Of a DNA stretch of 64,000 bases, positions 62,194 through 64,000 are shown piece after piece. Numbering within the stretch: the first letter of the stretch is position 1; each line of letters starts with the position of its first letter. The notes under the pieces are model-generated. The model searched no databases, was not told where the DNA came from, and worked only from the letters and a program-made list of their open reading frames with translations. Source of the DNA: Nostoc sp. NMS7 (lineage in GTDB: Bacteria; Cyanobacteriota; Cyanobacteriia; Cyanobacteriales; Nostocaceae); contig NZ_JABXKJ010000213.1 in assembly GCF_017115085.1 (NCBI RefSeq), positions 62,001-126,000 on the forward strand. Reading direction: 5' to 3'. The position numbers and the translations under genes were made by a program.

Positions 62194-62213
62194 AGACGCG
62201 ATTAATCGCGTCT
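62194..62213. repeat. 20-base palindrome forming the queA stop
   Basis: Identical to 7224-7243 (AGACGCGATTAATCGCGTCT). Read on the minus strand it supplies the last three codons and the TAA of queA (R-R-D-stop). Confidence 0.88.
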
Positions 62214-63404
62214 CTCCAAACTCCCCACTCCCACAGCTTCTGGCAAAATTAACATTGCATCACCGAATGAATAAAAACGATAGCCAAAAGCGATCGCTTC
62301 GTTGTATATATTCAATAACCGTTGTCTGCCAATTAGCGCACTTACCAACATCAGCAAACTGGAACGCGGTAAGTGAAAATTGGTAATTAAACCATCCACC
62401 ACCCGCCATTGGTAGCCTGGATAAATAAACAAATCTGTTTTACCGCAAAATGGTTGTAAATTACCAGATTCAGCCGCCCCTTCTAAAGCCCGTACTGCCG
62501 TTGTTCCCACAGCAATAATCCGACCGCCAGCTGCTTTAGTAGCGCGGATTTGCTCTACTGTGGCTCTTGGGACTTCAATCCATTCTTCATGCATCTGATG
62601 GGTAGTTACGTCCTCCACTTCCACAGGGCGAAATGTGCCAACACCAACATGTAGCGTGATAAAAGCTTGATTGATATTGCGATCGCGCAACTTTTGTAAT
62701 AATTCTGGGGTAAAGTGTAATCCTGCCGTCGGAGCTGCGATCGCTCCTGGCTCTTTAGCATAAACTGTCTGATACTGATCATCAGCAGCTTTTGAGGCAG
62801 TGATGTACGGTGGTAGCGGTACTTCACCAAATACCTCTAACAGTTGCACCAAAGACTTTCCCTCTGGCACATCAAATTGCAACAAACGCCCCCCAGTGGC
62901 TGCGTCTGTTTCTAGAACCCTAGCCGTAAGGACGTGAGGGGATGAGGAGGATGAGGTAAAATTTTCTCCTCCATCTCCCTTGTCTCCCCCATCTCCCCCA
63001 TCTCCCCCATCTCCCCTTGGTTCAAAAATAATCCTTGCTCCCTGCTTGAAGCTTTTTCCTGGCTTAACTAAAGCTAACCAACAGTTATACTGGCGTTCTT
63101 CCAACAGCAACACCTGGATTTTAGCACCAGTAGATTTATGTCCATAAAGCCGCGCTGGAATAACTTTTGTATTGTTCATAACCAACAAATCACCAGAGCG
63201 CAGCAGTGCAGGCAAATCATGGAAAATGTGGTGCAGGGTTGCTGTTTCGGTGCCTGTATTAGGATTAACCACCAGTAACCGCGAACTATCTCTAGGAACT
63301 GCTGGGTTTTGGGCAATCAGTTCTGGAGATAGTTTGTAGTCATAGCCAGCTACCGAACAATCTAATTCAAAATTTTTTCCTTGTGTGCCAGAGGTATCTT
63401 TCAA
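62202..63404 (-). CDS. queA: S-adenosylmethionine:tRNA ribosyltransferase-isomerase
   Basis: QueA moves the ribosyl part of SAM onto preQ1 in tRNA to form epoxyqueuosine at wobble position 34. The protein begins [26 protein letters not shown]; further motifs are [61 protein letters not shown] and [16 protein letters not shown]. At 400 residues it is ~45 longer than E. coli QueA (356). Part of the excess is a Gly/Asp then Ser-rich insert ([17 protein letters not shown]...SSSSS) near residues 130-157 encoded by a tandem repeat, and a ~15-residue N-terminal extension. The final residues come from a dispersed palindrome. Core motifs are intact, so activity is likely. Confidence 0.93.
   Translation of the reverse strand: MKDTSGTQGKNFELDCSVAGYDYKLSPELIAQNPAVPRDSSRLLVVNPNTGTETATLHHIFHDLPALLRSGDLLVMNNTKVIPARLYGHKSTGAKIQVLLLEERQYNCWLALVKPGKSFKQGARIIFEPRGDGGDGGDGGDKGDGGENFTSSSSSPHVLTARVLETDAATGGRLLQFDVPEGKSLVQLLEVFGEVPLPPYITASKAADDQYQTVYAKEPGAIAAPTAGLHFTPELLQKLRDRNINQAFITLHVGVGTFRPVEVEDVTTHQMHEEWIEVPRATVEQIRATKAAGGRIIAVGTTAVRALEGAAESGNLQPFCGKTDLFIYPGYQWRVVDGLITNFHLPRSSLLMLVSALIGRQRLLNIYNEAIAFGYRFYSFGDAMLILPEAVGVGSLERRD
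62966..63019 (-). repeat. Tandem repeat inside queA
   Basis: CATCTCCCC-type units (with one TTGTCTCCCC variant) repeat about six times and encode the Gly-Asp-Gly run of QueA. The units are nine bases, a multiple of three, so copy-number change keeps the frame. The composition matches intergenic repeats such as 6701-6745. Confidence 0.88.
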
Positions 63405-63676
63405 ATTGGCTTCTACTAGTTTTTGCTTTATTTAGTATTTATACTCTCTTAAAAAAGCTGGTTTGAGTTTTATCCTTCTAAAAGAACTTTAAAGCATCTT
63501 CGCTCAGTTTTCTCGCTTGGCGATAAGATTGGTACTATTAAGTAACACGGAAAATTAACATAAAGATTGGGTAAAACTCCCCATCTAAAAACGGGGGCTT
63601 TTACCCTAGCGTGAACAGGCATTGATTGACGAATATAGATATGTAGGATTGGCTTTGATCCCAAGCACCAACAAAC

Positions 63677-64000
63677 ATGGAATACTTGTACTATCTGGCA
63701 AATGCCAGTCTAACCCTGAGGGTCGTTCAACACCTGCACGCTAGACCCCAGACACCAGTTTCTTTCGTCACCGTAATTCATCAAATTGATGGCTGGGTGG
63801 TTAGGATCAAACTCAAAGGTCAAGTCTCGCATCAAGACGATGGCGACTTTCGCGCTTTTTTAAATGAATTAGGAATTAGCTACGAGCCGCCAATGAGGGT
63901 GCAAATGGCACTTTGGAGTTTGGAAGCGGGACAGTGCCCTGTGGACGTGATGCGTCGCTATCAGGTTGCGATCGTCTCTCATGGTAGTCCAGAGAGAGAA
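63677..64000 (+). CDS. Conserved hypothetical protein (partial, runs off the window)
   Basis: The open frame begins at ATG 63677 and has no stop before base 64000. The 108 visible residues include MEYLYYLANASLTLRVVQHL, VSFVTVIHQIDGWVVRIKLK, FRAFLNELGISYEPPMRVQM and SLEAGQCPVDVMRRYQVAIV. It looks like a small alpha/beta protein without signal peptide. The HIP1-rich, normal codon use supports a real gene. I do not recognise the family. It is divergent from queA with ~270 bases between. Confidence 0.75.
   Translation, partial: MEYLYYLANASLTLRVVQHLHARPQTPVSFVTVIHQIDGWVVRIKLKGQVSHQDDGDFRAFLNELGISYEPPMRVQMALWSLEAGQCPVDVMRRYQVAIVSHGSPERE

Overview
The window comes from the chromosome of a filamentous, heterocyst-type cyanobacterium, most likely Nostoc or a close Nostocales relative. 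The reasons are the very frequent GCGATCGC (HIP1) octamers, cyanobacteria-restricted families (DUF2949, DUF3038, DUF4335, DUF3110, DUF1517, Ycf35), a gamma-tocopherol methyltransferase, and the dense dispersed repeats, palindromes and heptanucleotide arrays typical of Nostoc intergenic DNA. The species cannot be named from sequence alone.

Layout: 0-10 kb holds the gyrA 3' end overlapping lnt, an orphan ATP-grasp ligase, an isolated near-consensus CIRCE (HrcA) operator, gatB, a tandem pair of putative small RNAs, argJ and a DUF58 gene. 10-18 kb is an array of three paralogous secreted RTX-like calcium-binding proteins on the minus strand, built by segmental duplication; one copy is frameshifted and a stray copy of the 5' end of a JAMM peptidase gene lies inside the array. 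18-25 kb holds nested miniature elements, the intact JAMM peptidase, a CrtI-like oxidoreductase with one in-frame amber codon, moeZ and ftsH. 25-33 kb has a 1.6 kb gene-poor repeat cluster, a DUF2997-Ycf35-ferredoxin operon, a dead YiaA/B gene, the DUF4335/DUF3038 pair and a stand-alone TnpB with a probable omega-RNA end. 33-50 kb holds photolyase, an RHH-molbindin fusion, an S9 peptidase, a lipoprotein/DUF1517 pair, a pentapeptide-repeat protein, tyrA, a deleted IS element, a broken ABC permease, a polysaccharide deacetylase, a VOC protein, chrA and murQ. 50-64 kb holds DUF3110, a 1,896-residue TamB, a repeat-disrupted DUF2887 gene, orphan ABC subunits, a GIY-YIG protein, a 63-bp tandem repeat, the tocopherol methyltransferase, queA and the start of a conserved gene.

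Most intact genes are single-gene housekeeping or cell-envelope units rather than one pathway. Envelope biogenesis is well represented (lnt, tamB, murQ, deacetylase, RTX-like proteins, lipoprotein). Two themes stand out. First, about eleven gene remnants lie in 64 kb, several dead through one or two point changes. Second, dispersed repeats have entered reading frames (lnt, the DUF4335 gene, queA) and interrupted others. No tRNA, rRNA or CRISPR array was found.
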